This document shows positions 36,008 through 45,325 of a DNA stretch of 64,000 nucleotides, piece after piece; position 1 is the first letter of the stretch, and each line of letters begins with the position of its first letter. Source of the DNA: Rheinheimera sp. (GTDB taxonomy: Bacteria; Pseudomonadota; Gammaproteobacteria; Enterobacterales; Alteromonadaceae); the NCBI RefSeq assembly GCF_030690345.1, contig NZ_JAUYGV010000006.1, positions 868,001 through 932,000 on the forward strand, in the 5' to 3' direction. The notes beneath the pieces are model-generated. The model searched no databases. It saw nothing but the letters and a program-made list of their open reading frames with translations, and was not told the origin of the DNA. Position numbers and translations under genes: made by a program.

Positions 36008-38074
36008 ATGGATAAAATAATCAAAACAATGTCTGGCACAATCCAGCGCACGTTACTGTGCATTGCAGCCTTTACGCTACTTTCACTACCGGCGGCCGCA
36101 GTGCCGTTGTTATATGATGTTCGGTATAACCCTTTATTAACCGGCGAGACGGAAATAGAGTTCATTTTCGATGAAGAATTGTATGCTGATCCGAGCATTC
36201 AGGTATTTAATGAGCCGGCACGGATCGAGTTGTTTTTCGACGAATCTGATTACGAAGAAAAGCTTAAAGAAGTGCTGATAGATAAAGCCGGGGTTAAACG
36301 CGTTACTTCAGAGTTCGTCGATGATGGTTTCAGGACAGTAATTTACCTGGATTACCTGAAAATATACCGTACGCGGGTAAAGGGTAATGTATTTTATATT
36401 CACATTTCCGATAACCCGACCGCTGATCAGATTGGCCAGGCTGCCGACGTTAAGCCAACCTACATTAACCGTGTAAATGCGATAGATTTCCGTCGTGGTG
36501 ATAAGGGTGAAGGTCGGGTACTAATTTTCCTGCGCGATAATACTGCAGCAGTCGATGTGGCTGAGCGGCTGGGTAAACTCGAAGTTGAATTTCACAACAC
36601 CGACATTTTGGAAGAATTGTTGTATCAACTGGATGTGGTCGATTTCGGCACTATTGTTAAAGGCATTGAAACCTTTAAAGATGGCTCTTCTACTCGCTTA
36701 GTCATTGATACAACGGCAGAGTTTACCTTCACTTATCAGCAAATTGATAATATTTTCACCCTGAATGTGGAACGCGATACCACTAACCGCAGCATTTTGG
36801 GTGGTGGTAAAGAGTATAAGGGCCGGGCTATATCACTTAATTTCCAGGATATTGCTGTGCGCACAGTGTTACAGATTATTGCTGATTATAACGGCTTTAA
36901 CCTGGTAACCAGTGACTCTGTTACCGGTAATATTACCTTACGTTTGGACGGTACACCGTGGGACCAGGCGTTGGACATAGTGCTAAGGGTTAAAGGCCTG
37001 GATAAGCGCATGGAAGGCAATATTTTAATGGTTGCGCCGACCGATGAATTAGCGGCTCGTGAAGCCCGTGAATTGGAAGCCAAACAAACGGTAGCTGATT
37101 TGGAGCCGTTGTATTCAGATTTTCTGTCGATCAACTATGCCAAAGCAGCTGATATTGCCGGTTTGTTGAGTAACAAAGACGCCACTCTGCTGTCATCTCG
37201 TGGCTCAGTAAATGTTGATGACCGTACTAACACTATCTTGATTAAAGATACAGCGGTAAATATTGAAAGCGTACGTAAATTGATTGAACGCTTAGATGTG
37301 CCGGTGCGGCAGGTACTTATTGAATCACGCATGGTTACTGTACGTGATAGTGTTACTGATGAGTTAGGCATTCGCTGGGGCTTTAGTGATCAGCAAAGCA
37401 GTAGCAGCTCTAATCAGGGCACTTCCGGTTCTGCTGGTGGCGCCAATACCATTGCCAATGGCACTATCCCTTCATTGGACGATCGCTGGAACGTTAATTT
37501 ACCGGCCAGTAATCCGGCTGGTAGCATTGCTTTTCATATTGCCCGCCTGGCAGATGGCACTTTACTGGATTTAGAGTTGTCAGCGTTAGAGCAGGAAAAT
37601 AAAGGTGAGATTATTGCCAGCCCGCGTATTACCACGGCGAATCAAAAAGAAGCCCGTATAGAGCAGGGGGTCGAGATCCCTTATGTGCAGGCAGCCTCCA
37701 GCGGTGCTACTACAGTTGAATTCAAAAAAGCGGTATTAAGCCTGACCGTGACGCCGCAAATTACACCGGATAACAAGATTATTCTTGACCTTGTTATTAC
37801 GCAAAATACACGGGGTGAAACGGTACAAACGCCAACCGGGCCGGCAACGGCTATTGATACGCAACAAATACAAACTCAGGTATTGGTTGATAACGGCGAG
37901 ACCATAGTATTGGGCGGTATTTATCAACAGCAAATCTTGTCTACAGTAAGCAAGGTGCCGCTGTTTGGTGATATTCCTTATCTGGGAGTGTTGTTCAGAA
38001 CACACCGTGATATTAACGAAAAGAACGAGCTGTTAATTTTCGTTACACCTAAAATTATCACTGACGGCCTGTAA
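36008..38074 (+). CDS. pilQ: Type IV pilus secretin PilQ
   Basis: The outer membrane channel of the type IV pilus. A signal peptide (cleaved near AAA-VPLL) precedes AMIN-type peptidoglycan-binding domains, a secretin/TonB short domain (ISLNFQDIAVRTVLQIIADYNG), an N-domain (VNVDDRTNTILIKDT) and the secretin core (LEQENKGEIIASPRITTAN to VPLFGDIPYLGVLFR). A Ser/Gly/Asn-rich loop of about 25 residues near 465 lies before the core. The 688-residue length is usual. It is the last gene of the pil operon and is followed by a hairpin. Confidence 0.96.
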   Translation: MDKIIKTMSGTIQRTLLCIAAFTLLSLPAAAVPLLYDVRYNPLLTGETEIEFIFDEELYADPSIQVFNEPARIELFFDESDYEEKLKEVLIDKAGVKRVTSEFVDDGFRTVIYLDYLKIYRTRVKGNVFYIHISDNPTADQIGQAADVKPTYINRVNAIDFRRGDKGEGRVLIFLRDNTAAVDVAERLGKLEVEFHNTDILEELLYQLDVVDFGTIVKGIETFKDGSSTRLVIDTTAEFTFTYQQIDNIFTLNVERDTTNRSILGGGKEYKGRAISLNFQDIAVRTVLQIIADYNGFNLVTSDSVTGNITLRLDGTPWDQALDIVLRVKGLDKRMEGNILMVAPTDELAAREARELEAKQTVADLEPLYSDFLSINYAKAADIAGLLSNKDATLLSSRGSVNVDDRTNTILIKDTAVNIESVRKLIERLDVPVRQVLIESRMVTVRDSVTDELGIRWGFSDQQSSSSSNQGTSGSAGGANTIANGTIPSLDDRWNVNLPASNPAGSIAFHIARLADGTLLDLELSALEQENKGEIIASPRITTANQKEARIEQGVEIPYVQAASSGATTVEFKKAVLSLTVTPQITPDNKIILDLVITQNTRGETVQTPTGPATAIDTQQIQTQVLVDNGETIVLGGIYQQQILSTVSKVPLFGDIPYLGVLFRTHRDINEKNELLIFVTPKIITDGL

Positions 38075-38082
38075 TCTGTTTT

Positions 38083-38116
38083 CGGTACCGTTACAGACAC
38101 TACTGTAGCGGTACCG
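38083..38116 (+). terminator. Hairpin after pilQ, probable terminator
   Basis: CGGTACCGTTACAG (38083-38096) pairs with 38103-38116 with one G-U pair and a six-base loop. It starts eight bases past the pilQ stop codon. Only CGTTT follows, so termination may be partial. Confidence 0.6.
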
Positions 38117-38131
38117 CGTTTGAGAATTAGC

Positions 38132-38161
38132 TTGCCAACAAAAGGCTATTCCTGACATAAT
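38132..38161 (+). promoter_or_regulatory. Sigma-70-like promoter before aroK
   Basis: TTGCCA (38132-38137) and CATAAT (38156-38161) are 18 bases apart and lie about 80 bases before aroK. Position between the pilQ hairpin and aroK makes it a reasonable start for the aroK-aroB-damX-dam transcript. Confidence 0.45.
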
Positions 38162-38242
38162 TCAGCGCTTCAAATTTTCGTGGGAGCCTTTTGGTCCTTG
38201 AATTCAACTTTTCACTGAGTTAGCTGATTAGTAATACGACTT

Positions 38243-38761
38243 ATGGCAGAAAAACGTAATATCTTCCTCGTTGGCCCTATGGGTGCTGGAAAAAGCACAA
38301 TTGGACGTCACTTAGCAGACATGCTTCATCTGGAATTCTACGATTCAGATCAGGAAATCGAACGCCGCACCGGTGCCGATATTGCTTGGGTATTTGATCT
38401 GGAAGGTGAAGAAGGCTTCAGAGTGCGTGAAGAGAATGTCATTCAGGATCTGACAGAGTTGCAGGGTATCGTACTGGCTACCGGTGGTGGTTCAGTGCTG
38501 AGCAAAGAAACCCGTAACCGTTTATCGGCACGCGGTATCGTAGTGTATCTGGAAACGCCTATCGAAAAACAGGTAGCCCGTACCCAGCGCGATAAACGCC
38601 GGCCCTTGTTGCAAACAGAAGAAGCACCAAAAGAGGTGTTGGAAAGATTGGCTGAAGAACGCAACCCACTGTATGCTGAAATTGCGGACTTTACCGTGCG
38701 CACCGATGAACAAAGCGCACGTGCTGTGGCCAGTCAAATTATCGACCAATTGGGTTTCTAG
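38243..38761 (+). CDS. aroK: Shikimate kinase
   Basis: Phosphorylates shikimate in aromatic amino acid synthesis. The P-loop GPMGAGKST is at residues 11-19; [18 protein letters not shown] holds the shikimate-binding acid; ATGGGSVL and the lid RDKRRPLL follow. The 172-residue length and the place before aroB identify AroK rather than AroL. No strong ribosome-binding site is visible before the ATG. Confidence 0.96.
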   Translation: MAEKRNIFLVGPMGAGKSTIGRHLADMLHLEFYDSDQEIERRTGADIAWVFDLEGEEGFRVREENVIQDLTELQGIVLATGGGSVLSKETRNRLSARGIVVYLETPIEKQVARTQRDKRRPLLQTEEAPKEVLERLAEERNPLYAEIADFTVRTDEQSARAVASQIIDQLGF

Positions 38762-38785
38762 TCTATATCTATCGGAGAGCTGCTG

Positions 38786-39856
38786 ATGCAAAAAGTTGAG
38801 GTACAACTTGGCGAACGCAGCTACAGTATCACCATCGCTGACAGCTTTGCCGGTATTGATGCCGGCATAGCAGCCAGTAAGCAAGTTGTCATCATCTCCA
38901 ATCCCACTGTCGCGGCCTTGTATTTGCCTCAAGTGCAGGCATTATTCCCTGATGCAGCTGCGCAGCATTTTTTATTACCGGACGGTGAAGCTTTTAAAAC
39001 GCTCAGCTCTTTTGAACAAGTGCTGGGCTTTTTGCTGGAACAACGCATGTCGCGCGATCTGTTGCTGGTCGCGCTGGGTGGCGGTGTTATCGGTGACTTA
39101 ACCGGCTTTGTGGCAGCATGCTATCAACGTGGTGTCGACTTTTTGCAAATTCCCACTACCTTGCTATCTCAGGTTGATTCCTCTGTTGGCGGTAAAACCG
39201 CTGTCAATCACCCTTTAGGTAAGAATATGATCGGCGCTTTTAAGCAGCCGGTGCAGGTACTAATAAATACCACAGTATTAGCCAGTTTACCGCCGCGTGA
39301 GTTTGCCGCAGGCATGGCTGAAGTGATTAAATATGCGCTGATCAGTGACGCTGGGTTCTTCCGTTGGTTGCAGCAACACCATGCGCAAATCCAGCAACAG
39401 GACACGGCTATCCTGGCTGAAATGATTGGCCATTGTTGTCGGATGAAAGCGGACATTGTCAGCCGTGATGAAACAGAGCAAGGCGAGCGGGCTTTATTAA
39501 ACCTGGGTCATACCTTTGGTCACGCCATTGAGGCCTGGCTCGGCTACGGTGAATGGTTGCATGGCGAAGCCGTTGCTGCAGGTATGGTGATGGCATCTGA
39601 GCTTGCAGCAAGCCGCGGTTGGTTAACGCCGGCAGAGGTGGTAAAGATACGTGATTTGCTGGCAGCATTCAGCTTACCTGTAGCAGCACCGGAAAGTATG
39701 CATATCAACGACTTTATACCCTACATGAAAACGGATAAAAAAGTGAAGCAAGGCACAATGCGGTTTGTATTACCAACTGCATTTTGCCAAACAGCAGTAG
39801 TTGACGATGTAACTGAAGCAGAACTGACAGAGGTGTTTGGCCATGGATACAACTGA
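38786..39856 (+). CDS. aroB: 3-dehydroquinate synthase
   Basis: Converts DAHP to 3-dehydroquinate, the second step of the shikimate pathway, using NAD and a divalent metal. The NAD segment DGEAFKTL, GGGVIGDLTGFVAACYQRG, the substrate block QVDSSVGGKTAVNHP and the metal-binding NLGHTFGHAIE and HGEAVAAGM are all present. The 356-residue length is typical. It follows aroK by 24 bases and overlaps damX by 14. Confidence 0.96.
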   Translation: MQKVEVQLGERSYSITIADSFAGIDAGIAASKQVVIISNPTVAALYLPQVQALFPDAAAQHFLLPDGEAFKTLSSFEQVLGFLLEQRMSRDLLLVALGGGVIGDLTGFVAACYQRGVDFLQIPTTLLSQVDSSVGGKTAVNHPLGKNMIGAFKQPVQVLINTTVLASLPPREFAAGMAEVIKYALISDAGFFRWLQQHHAQIQQQDTAILAEMIGHCCRMKADIVSRDETEQGERALLNLGHTFGHAIEAWLGYGEWLHGEAVAAGMVMASELAASRGWLTPAEVVKIRDLLAAFSLPVAAPESMHINDFIPYMKTDKKVKQGTMRFVLPTAFCQTAVVDDVTEAELTEVFGHGYN

Positions 39857-41150
39857 ACTGCAGGCAAAACTGGCATCCTTAAGCCACCTGACGCCGTCAC
39901 AACATGAATGGTTGGAGCGCCTGTTGTTTCAATTGGCGTTTAACGATAGCAAACAGATCCAGGCTACCGGAGCGGTAGGCGCGGGTAAATCTACTTTAGC
40001 GATGGCAGTGGCTGAGCTGTTTTCCGGTCAATATAATGTGGCAATGCTAAATCCGCCACTTGATGAAGCTAAAGCGCAGCAACAGCTGATGCAGCAGTGG
40101 TTCGGCGCTGTTTGGCAAGCTGATAGCTCGCTGGCAGAACAGGTGAATGCGCAACCGTCGACGTTGCCGCTGCTGTTGATTATTGATGATGCAGAGCATT
40201 TTTCTAACTCTTTTTTACAGCAGCTCGAAGCACTGCCTTGTGTGCTGTTTTGTTTTTCCGTGCAGAAGGTTGCAGACAATGGCCTGGTGCTAACTTTAGG
40301 CCAAATTACTACGGCAGATGCAGAGTATTTGCTGCAGCATGAAAATCTTAACAGTATAGAGCTGGCGGCACGTCTGGCGTCAGCTGACGGCAACTTGCAT
40401 CTGTTGCTGCAAAGCGCAGACAGCGGCAGCGCGGCAGAGGCGTCGCAGCAGCCACAGACAGGTTTTCGCCTATCTACTATGCAGTTAGCTTCCGGTGCTG
40501 CAGCACTGGTGTTCATTGCAGTGTTAGCCTTTGTGCTATGGCCGGAGCCGGAGAAGAAAGTCGTGCGGATACCTGTAGTACCCGCAGCGGTAATGCCGGC
40601 CTCCGAACCGGAAGAGTTGCTGCCCGCTGAGCCAATAGTAAGCGAAGAACCTGTGACAGAAGCTGATATAGCCGAAACGACGCCGCAACTCATGCCAACA
40701 GTACCAGATGAGATTGTTGTCGCTGAAATCGATGATGCGACGTCCGCAATAACGGACGACAACCAGGCTACTGTTGTAGTTGAACCCGCCGACGTTGAGA
40801 CAGAGCCACAGGTGGCAGTAGATTACTTGTTTGACGAAGTGCAGTTGCTGGCAGCAGATAAACAGCAGGTGGCATTGCAATTAGCGGTATTATCGAGCGA
40901 TGCAGCATTGCAGCGCTTTAAGTCAGCTTACCCGCAGCTGATGACATTAACTTATCAGCGTAGCTGGCAGGGTAAGATGCAGTTGGTGCTGCTGTTGGCA
41001 CCTTTTACTAACGCCACCGAAGCTAAAGCTGAACGTGACCAGCTACCTGAAGCATTACAGGCTACCGGGCCTTTTGTTAAAACCATGCAAGCGGTGCAGG
41101 CGGAAATAAAAGCGCAGCAGCGTAATCAGCAAAGCGCCGGCATGGAATAG
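39843..41150 (+). CDS. damX: DamX-type SPOR cell-division protein
   Basis: A 435-residue inner membrane protein linked to septal peptidoglycan. The cytoplasmic N-terminal half has an ATPase-like domain with P-loop GAVGAGKST and a Walker-B-like LLLIIDDAEHF. One membrane helix is at about 220-240 (ASGAAALVFIAVLAFVLW), then an acidic Pro/Glu/Ala/Val linker of about 100 residues and a C-terminal SPOR domain that would bind denuded glycan. Place between aroB and dam is conserved. I start at ATG 39843; an in-frame TTG at 39837 is less likely. Confidence 0.9.
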   Translation: MDTTELQAKLASLSHLTPSQHEWLERLLFQLAFNDSKQIQATGAVGAGKSTLAMAVAELFSGQYNVAMLNPPLDEAKAQQQLMQQWFGAVWQADSSLAEQVNAQPSTLPLLLIIDDAEHFSNSFLQQLEALPCVLFCFSVQKVADNGLVLTLGQITTADAEYLLQHENLNSIELAARLASADGNLHLLLQSADSGSAAEASQQPQTGFRLSTMQLASGAAALVFIAVLAFVLWPEPEKKVVRIPVVPAAVMPASEPEELLPAEPIVSEEPVTEADIAETTPQLMPTVPDEIVVAEIDDATSAITDDNQATVVVEPADVETEPQVAVDYLFDEVQLLAADKQQVALQLAVLSSDAALQRFKSAYPQLMTLTYQRSWQGKMQLVLLLAPFTNATEAKAERDQLPEALQATGPFVKTMQAVQAEIKAQQRNQQSAGME

Positions 41151-41156
41151 CGGGTA

Positions 41157-42032
41157 ATGCAGGTAGCCAAGCGCAAAAGCCGTGCCTTTTTGAAGTGGGC
41201 CGGTGGTAAATACAATTTGGTTGACGCCATATGCCGTCATTTGCCGCACAGCGAGCTGTTGATCGAACCTTTCGTCGGTGCAGGATCGGTTTTCTTAAAC
41301 ACTGACTTTCCCCGCTATCAGTTGAATGATATCAATGCAGACTTAATCAGCCTGTATCAGCTAATCAAAACGCAGCCGGAGCGCTTTATCGCCGATGCCC
41401 GTGATTTGTTTACCCCATTAACGAACCAGCGCGATTGTTATCTGAATTTTCGCCAACAGTTTAATCAAAGTACAGATGTCTACGAGCGGTCACAGTTATT
41501 TTTGTATTTAAACCGCCACGGTTACAACGGCTTGTGCCGTTATAATTTATCCGGCAAATTTAACGTACCCTTTGGTAGTTATAAGAAGCCGTACTTTCCT
41601 GCAGCAGAATTATATTTCTTTGCAGAAAAAGCCCAGCGTGCTGAATTCAGCTGTACCGGCTATCAGCAGGTGATACAAAGTGCGGGTGCTGGTGCCGTAA
41701 TATACTGCGATCCACCTTATGTGCCACTGAGTAAAACCGCCAGTTTTACCGGCTATGCCCGTGAGGGCTTTGATCTGGACGATCAGGCGCAGTTGGCTAT
41801 TTTGGCTGAGCAGGCGCAGCAACGCGGTATCGCGGTGGTGATCAGTAACCATGATACAACCTGGACGCGGAAAATTTACCAGCCGGCGGTATTACACAGT
41901 TTGCAGGTGGGGCGCTCTATTAGTCAGAAGGGTGCCACTCGTGGCAAGGTGGCAGAGCTTTTTGCGGTATACCGGCCTAAGACAGTACCCATGACACCAC
42001 AAGTAATAGTGTTACCACAAAAAGCAGGGTAA
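41157..42032 (+). CDS. dam: DNA adenine methyltransferase (GATC)
   Basis: Methylates adenine in GATC, with roles in mismatch repair and replication timing. FLKWAGGKYNLVD is the AdoMet-binding FxGxG-like start, FVGAGSVF follows, and the catalytic DPPY is at residues 185-188. The 291-residue length is slightly above E. coli Dam (278); the last 15 or so residues lie in the antisense overlap with the DUF2970 gene. It follows damX by six bases, the usual order. Confidence 0.95.
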   Translation: MQVAKRKSRAFLKWAGGKYNLVDAICRHLPHSELLIEPFVGAGSVFLNTDFPRYQLNDINADLISLYQLIKTQPERFIADARDLFTPLTNQRDCYLNFRQQFNQSTDVYERSQLFLYLNRHGYNGLCRYNLSGKFNVPFGSYKKPYFPAAELYFFAEKAQRAEFSCTGYQQVIQSAGAGAVIYCDPPYVPLSKTASFTGYAREGFDLDDQAQLAILAEQAQQRGIAVVISNHDTTWTRKIYQPAVLHSLQVGRSISQKGATRGKVAELFAVYRPKTVPMTPQVIVLPQKAG

Positions 42033-42204
42033 AAATGACCCCGGTAATAATGTAAGGTAACGGGCTGCCTGCAGCAAAATCCTGTTGGCGTTGTTGCTCA
42101 GATTGCACGCCGGCGAAAGCACCGAGTACTGCCTTAATAACCTGCAATATCCCCGGCTTTTTTCTCAGCGAAGGCTGATCTTCTTTATTATTGTTATGCG
42201 GCAT
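41977..42204 (-). CDS. DUF2970 small membrane protein
   Basis: A 75-residue protein of the DUF2970 family. The conserved stretch KPGILQVIKAVLGAFAGVQS leads to a basic/polar bend and one membrane helix (YIITGVIFTLLFVVTLLLVV) at the C-terminus. No function is known. Its end overlaps the dam end by 56 bases on the opposite strand. Its ATG overlaps the stop codon of the gene before it (TGATG), so the two small genes are coupled. Confidence 0.85.
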   Translation of the reverse strand: MPHNNNKEDQPSLRKKPGILQVIKAVLGAFAGVQSEQQRQQDFAAGSPLPYIITGVIFTLLFVVTLLLVVSWVLS

Positions 42205-42461
42205 CAGGGTTTTTGTGCTGGACTAAGTCTGCTTAACAGCTCCAGCAAGTCAACAAAATGGAATTGTGTCGAACGGCTTTTACCCCTGAACCAGCTTAAC
42301 CAGCTTTGCTCTGTGGCTTTATAGCAATCTTCAATCGCAGAAGGTGTTGATAGCGACTGACATTGCGGATTCGTCGTGATGGATGGCAGTGAAATACAAA
42401 CGGCTGCTGCAAAAAATGCGGCTGAAATAAACGCTGCTTTATAATAACTGGTAAATTTCAT
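42204..42461 (-). CDS. Small hypothetical exported or membrane protein
   Basis: An 85-residue protein that I do not recognise. Residues 8-27 (KAAFISAAFFAAAVCISLPS) form a signal peptide or single membrane anchor. The rest is polar with two cysteines (Cys34 and Cys46) that could form a disulphide and a Trp-rich patch (SWLSWFRGK). It is coupled by TGATG to the DUF2970 gene. Reality rests on the coupling and the signal-like start. Confidence 0.6.
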   Translation of the reverse strand: MKFTSYYKAAFISAAFFAAAVCISLPSITTNPQCQSLSTPSAIEDCYKATEQSWLSWFRGKSRSTQFHFVDLLELLSRLSPAQKP

Positions 42462-42560
42462 GTTAAATCCGTTTGTTTGTTAAAACGGTTCGATAATAAA
42501 ACATTGGCGTTGTCGATACAAGCTGATTATTTATTCACCGCTTGCTAAGTTTGATGTTTA

Positions 42561-42591
42561 TGAAAACTACCGACACTGTTAGCGCCGGTAG
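42561..42591 (-). terminator. Terminator after the TorF-like porin gene
   Basis: On the reverse strand CTACCGGCGC pairs with GTGTCGGTAG (two G-U pairs) around a TAACA loop, followed by TTTTC. It starts 12 bases past the gene's stop codon and separates it from the two small genes downstream. Confidence 0.7.
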
Positions 42592-42602
42592 GTTATTCAA
42601 TA

Positions 42603-43283
42603 TCAGAAACTTTTTGAAATGGAGAAAATAACCCGGCTGTCTGCAAGGTAGGAACCATCAACGTCAGTATCAACATAGGCTAAGCTTAGACCTGCGCCCA
42701 TTACTTCGGTGCTGACACCAACACTCCAGTCCAGATAGCTGGCACTGCTGTCATCATACTCATTTTGGCCCACATGCAAGTCCAGGCTCAGGTTTTCCAT
42801 CAAGGCGTAGCTGTAGTTGGCATAAAGATAAAAGAAATCGCCACTGTTTAGGTAGTAATCATCGCTATAGGCTAAACCGAAGGTCAGGTCTTTATATGAT
42901 AAAGAGCCATAAATTTCCCAGAAATTTGAGCCGGGGATGGCGGTATTTGGATAGCCGTAGCGCATAATGCCGACGTCGGTTGACCAATCGTCATTAATGG
43001 CGCCACTCCAACCTAACATTACATCCAGCTCTAAGGTACCTTCGGTCAGAAAATCAACGTTTGAACCCCAAACCGAAACATAAAAACCTGACTCGTCAGT
43101 GAGTGATAGCCCGCCTTGCAAGGCAGGTGCTTCTTCGGTTTGTGAAACACCTCTGAACGCATAGTCTGAGGCGAAAGTAATATCTCCGCTCAGTTCTACT
43201 GCGCTGGCAGTAAAGCTGCCGGCCGATAATCCAAGTAACATCATGCTTGTTGCTAACGTCGTCATTTTCGTTGCTGTTTTCAT
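42603..43283 (-). CDS. TorF-family putative porin (TIGR02001 type)
   Basis: A 226-residue outer membrane barrel. The signal peptide (start MKTATKMTTLATSMMLLG, cleaved near SFTASA) is followed by the family mark ELSGDITFASDYAFRGVSQTEE, repeated amphipathic strands and a C-terminal phenylalanine (ISKSF). I choose ATG 43283 with AAGGG upstream; the frame runs 18 codons further, but those residues would precede the signal peptide. Substrate unknown. It sits between dam and rpe, on the other strand. Confidence 0.85.
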   Translation of the reverse strand: MKTATKMTTLATSMMLLGLSAGSFTASAVELSGDITFASDYAFRGVSQTEEAPALQGGLSLTDESGFYVSVWGSNVDFLTEGTLELDVMLGWSGAINDDWSTDVGIMRYGYPNTAIPGSNFWEIYGSLSYKDLTFGLAYSDDYYLNSGDFFYLYANYSYALMENLSLDLHVGQNEYDDSSASYLDWSVGVSTEVMGAGLSLAYVDTDVDGSYLADSRVIFSISKSF

Positions 43284-43516
43284 TTTATTTGCCCTTTTCT
43301 CTGTTCCCTCACTTTTAGGTTCCAAGATATATGCCATTTAGTTTTATTGTTTAAATTCATGTGGATAAGTAAGTCTGGTTTTAACTTATGTAACAGCTTG
43401 TGCTAAGTTGGTGCGCTACTGCTCGTTTTATGGGCGTTAATGCGCTGCGGCATAACAGTGCATTTTTATGTCAAATTCAGTAAAGTTCGCACACTGTGCT
43501 CAAACGGAAATCTGCT

Positions 43517-44191
43517 ATGCAACCCTATTTAATTGCGCCTTCTATTTTGTCTGCTGATTTTGCCCGGCTGGGAGACGATGTGGCAGCAGTATTAAAAGCT
43601 GGTGCCGATGTGGTGCACTTTGATGTGATGGATAATCATTATGTGCCAAACCTGACTATGGGGCCTATGGTGTGTCAGGCACTGAGGAGCTACGGCATTA
43701 CCGCGCCGATAGATGTGCATTTGATGGTAGAGCCGGTCGACTCCCTGGTGCCGCAGTTTGCGCAGGCTGGTGCCAGCATTATTACCTTTCATCCGGAAGC
43801 ATCACGGCATATTGACCGCACCTTGCAGTTAATTAGAAGCCACGGTTGTCAGGCCGGCTTAGTATTTAACCCTGCGACACCATTGAGTTATCTGGACTAC
43901 GTGCTGGACAAAGTTGACGTTATTTTACTGATGTCCGTTAATCCTGGCTTTGGCGGGCAAAAATTTATCCCCGCTACCCTGGATAAGCTGGCGGCAGCAC
44001 GCAACATTATCGACGCCAGCGGTTTGCCCATCCGGTTGGAAATTGATGGTGGCGTCAGTGCAGATAATATTGCGGACATCGCTGCTGCCGGTGCAGATAT
44101 GTTTGTTGCCGGTTCGGCGATATTTAATGCGCCGGAATATAAGCCGGTAATTGATAAGATGCGGCAACAGCTGGCAAAAGTGGCGCGTTAA
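43517..44191 (+). CDS. rpe: Ribulose-phosphate 3-epimerase
   Basis: Interconverts ribulose 5-phosphate and xylulose 5-phosphate in the pentose phosphate pathway. A TIM barrel with [30 protein letters not shown] (metal and catalytic acid), [19 protein letters not shown] and [11 protein letters not shown]. The 224-residue length is typical. ATG 43517 fits the family start; a GTG at 43496 would add seven residues. Normally gph follows; here trpS does. Confidence 0.96.
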   Translation: MQPYLIAPSILSADFARLGDDVAAVLKAGADVVHFDVMDNHYVPNLTMGPMVCQALRSYGITAPIDVHLMVEPVDSLVPQFAQAGASIITFHPEASRHIDRTLQLIRSHGCQAGLVFNPATPLSYLDYVLDKVDVILLMSVNPGFGGQKFIPATLDKLAAARNIIDASGLPIRLEIDGGVSADNIADIAAAGADMFVAGSAIFNAPEYKPVIDKMRQQLAKVAR

Positions 44192-44226
44192 GCGGCTTTT
44201 TTACTGTTGCAATGTGCTGATATGGT

Positions 44227-44275
44227 TATAATGCTGCTCTTCAAACCGGTTTGCACCGGCCTGTCATTAACAATA
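44227..44275 (+). promoter_or_regulatory. trpS promoter and leader hairpin
   Basis: A consensus -10 TATAAT is at 44227-44232 with no good -35, only CTGTTG at about the right distance. A short hairpin (CCGGT-TTGC-ACCGG) follows near 44247-44260 in the leader. A promoter for trpS separate from rpe is likely. Confidence 0.4.
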
Positions 44276-44298
44276 CAGCCTTTAAAGTGGATACAACT

Positions 44299-45303
44299 AT
44301 GAGCAATAAGCCAATTGTGCTAAGTGGTGCACAGCCGTCCGGACAACTTACCATAGGTAATTATCTGGGGGCGCTACGCCAATGGGACAAAATGCAGGAT
44401 GACTATGATTGCTTATATTGTATCGTTGACTTGCATGCTATTACCGTGCGCCAGGAACCTGCAGCACTGCGTAGTGCCTCGCTGGACAGCCTGGCGTTGT
44501 ATCTTGCCTGTGGTATAGATCCAAAGCGCTCTGCGGTGTTTATGCAATCGCACGTGCCGGAGCACAGCCAACTGGCTTGGGTGCTGAACTGCTATACCCA
44601 GTTTGGCGAGCTTAGCCGTATGACACAGTTTAAAGATAAATCAGAGCGCCATACGCATAATGTTAACGCCGGCTTGTTTACTTACCCGGTACTGATGGCA
44701 GCAGATATTTTATTGTATCAGGCTAATCAAATTCCGGTGGGGCATGATCAAAAGCAACATCTGGAATTGGCCCGTGATGTAGCCACACGCTTTAATGCGC
44801 TGCACGGCGACATTTTTACTGTGCCGGAACCTTTTATTCCGCCGGTAGCAGCACGGGTAATGAGCTTGCAAGACCCAACGAAGAAGATGTCTAAGTCGGA
44901 TGAAAACCCGTGGAACTTCGTCGGGTTACTCGAAGATCCAAAGATGATTAGCAAGAAGTTTAAAAAAGCGATGACCGACTCTGAAGATCCGCCACGGGTG
45001 CGTTTTGATCTGGACGCCAAACCGGGCGTGGCCAACCTGCTGAGTATTTTAAGTGGTGTAACCGGCAAAACCATCGCCGCGCTGGAAGCGGAGTACGAAG
45101 GTAAAATGTACGGTCATTTAAAAGGCGATGTTGCCGATGCGGTAATTGCCTTGCTGGAGCCGGTACAAAAAACCTTTACCGAGTTACGCGCCGATCAAAC
45201 TACCTTAACCACAGTAATGCGTGCCGGGGCAGAACAAGCCCGCCAACGCGCTACATTAACCTTGCAACGGGTCCATGAAGCCGTGGGTTTTGTTGCCCCC
45301 TGA
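44299..45303 (+). CDS. trpS: Tryptophanyl-tRNA synthetase
   Basis: Charges tRNA-Trp. The class I signatures are TIGN at 18-21 (HIGH-like) and KKMSKSDEN (KMSKS). [19 protein letters not shown] is the typical start. At 334 residues it is the normal bacterial length. I start at ATG 44299; upstream codons from 44251 include the leader hairpin. It follows rpe as in E. coli, but gph is missing. Confidence 0.96.
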   Translation: MSNKPIVLSGAQPSGQLTIGNYLGALRQWDKMQDDYDCLYCIVDLHAITVRQEPAALRSASLDSLALYLACGIDPKRSAVFMQSHVPEHSQLAWVLNCYTQFGELSRMTQFKDKSERHTHNVNAGLFTYPVLMAADILLYQANQIPVGHDQKQHLELARDVATRFNALHGDIFTVPEPFIPPVAARVMSLQDPTKKMSKSDENPWNFVGLLEDPKMISKKFKKAMTDSEDPPRVRFDLDAKPGVANLLSILSGVTGKTIAALEAEYEGKMYGHLKGDVADAVIALLEPVQKTFTELRADQTTLTTVMRAGAEQARQRATLTLQRVHEAVGFVAP

Positions 45304-45325
45304 TACTGCCGGTCAATAAACACCG

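Noticed and set aside
40028..40762. 244-codon reverse frame inside damX
   Set aside because: Long only because damX is Ala/Glu-rich; Ser/Cys-rich product with no domain, antisense to a well-supported gene.
44227..44298. T-box or Trp leader peptide before trpS
   Set aside because: Only a five-base hairpin and a promoter are visible; no T-box sequence and no Trp codon run in a short frame.
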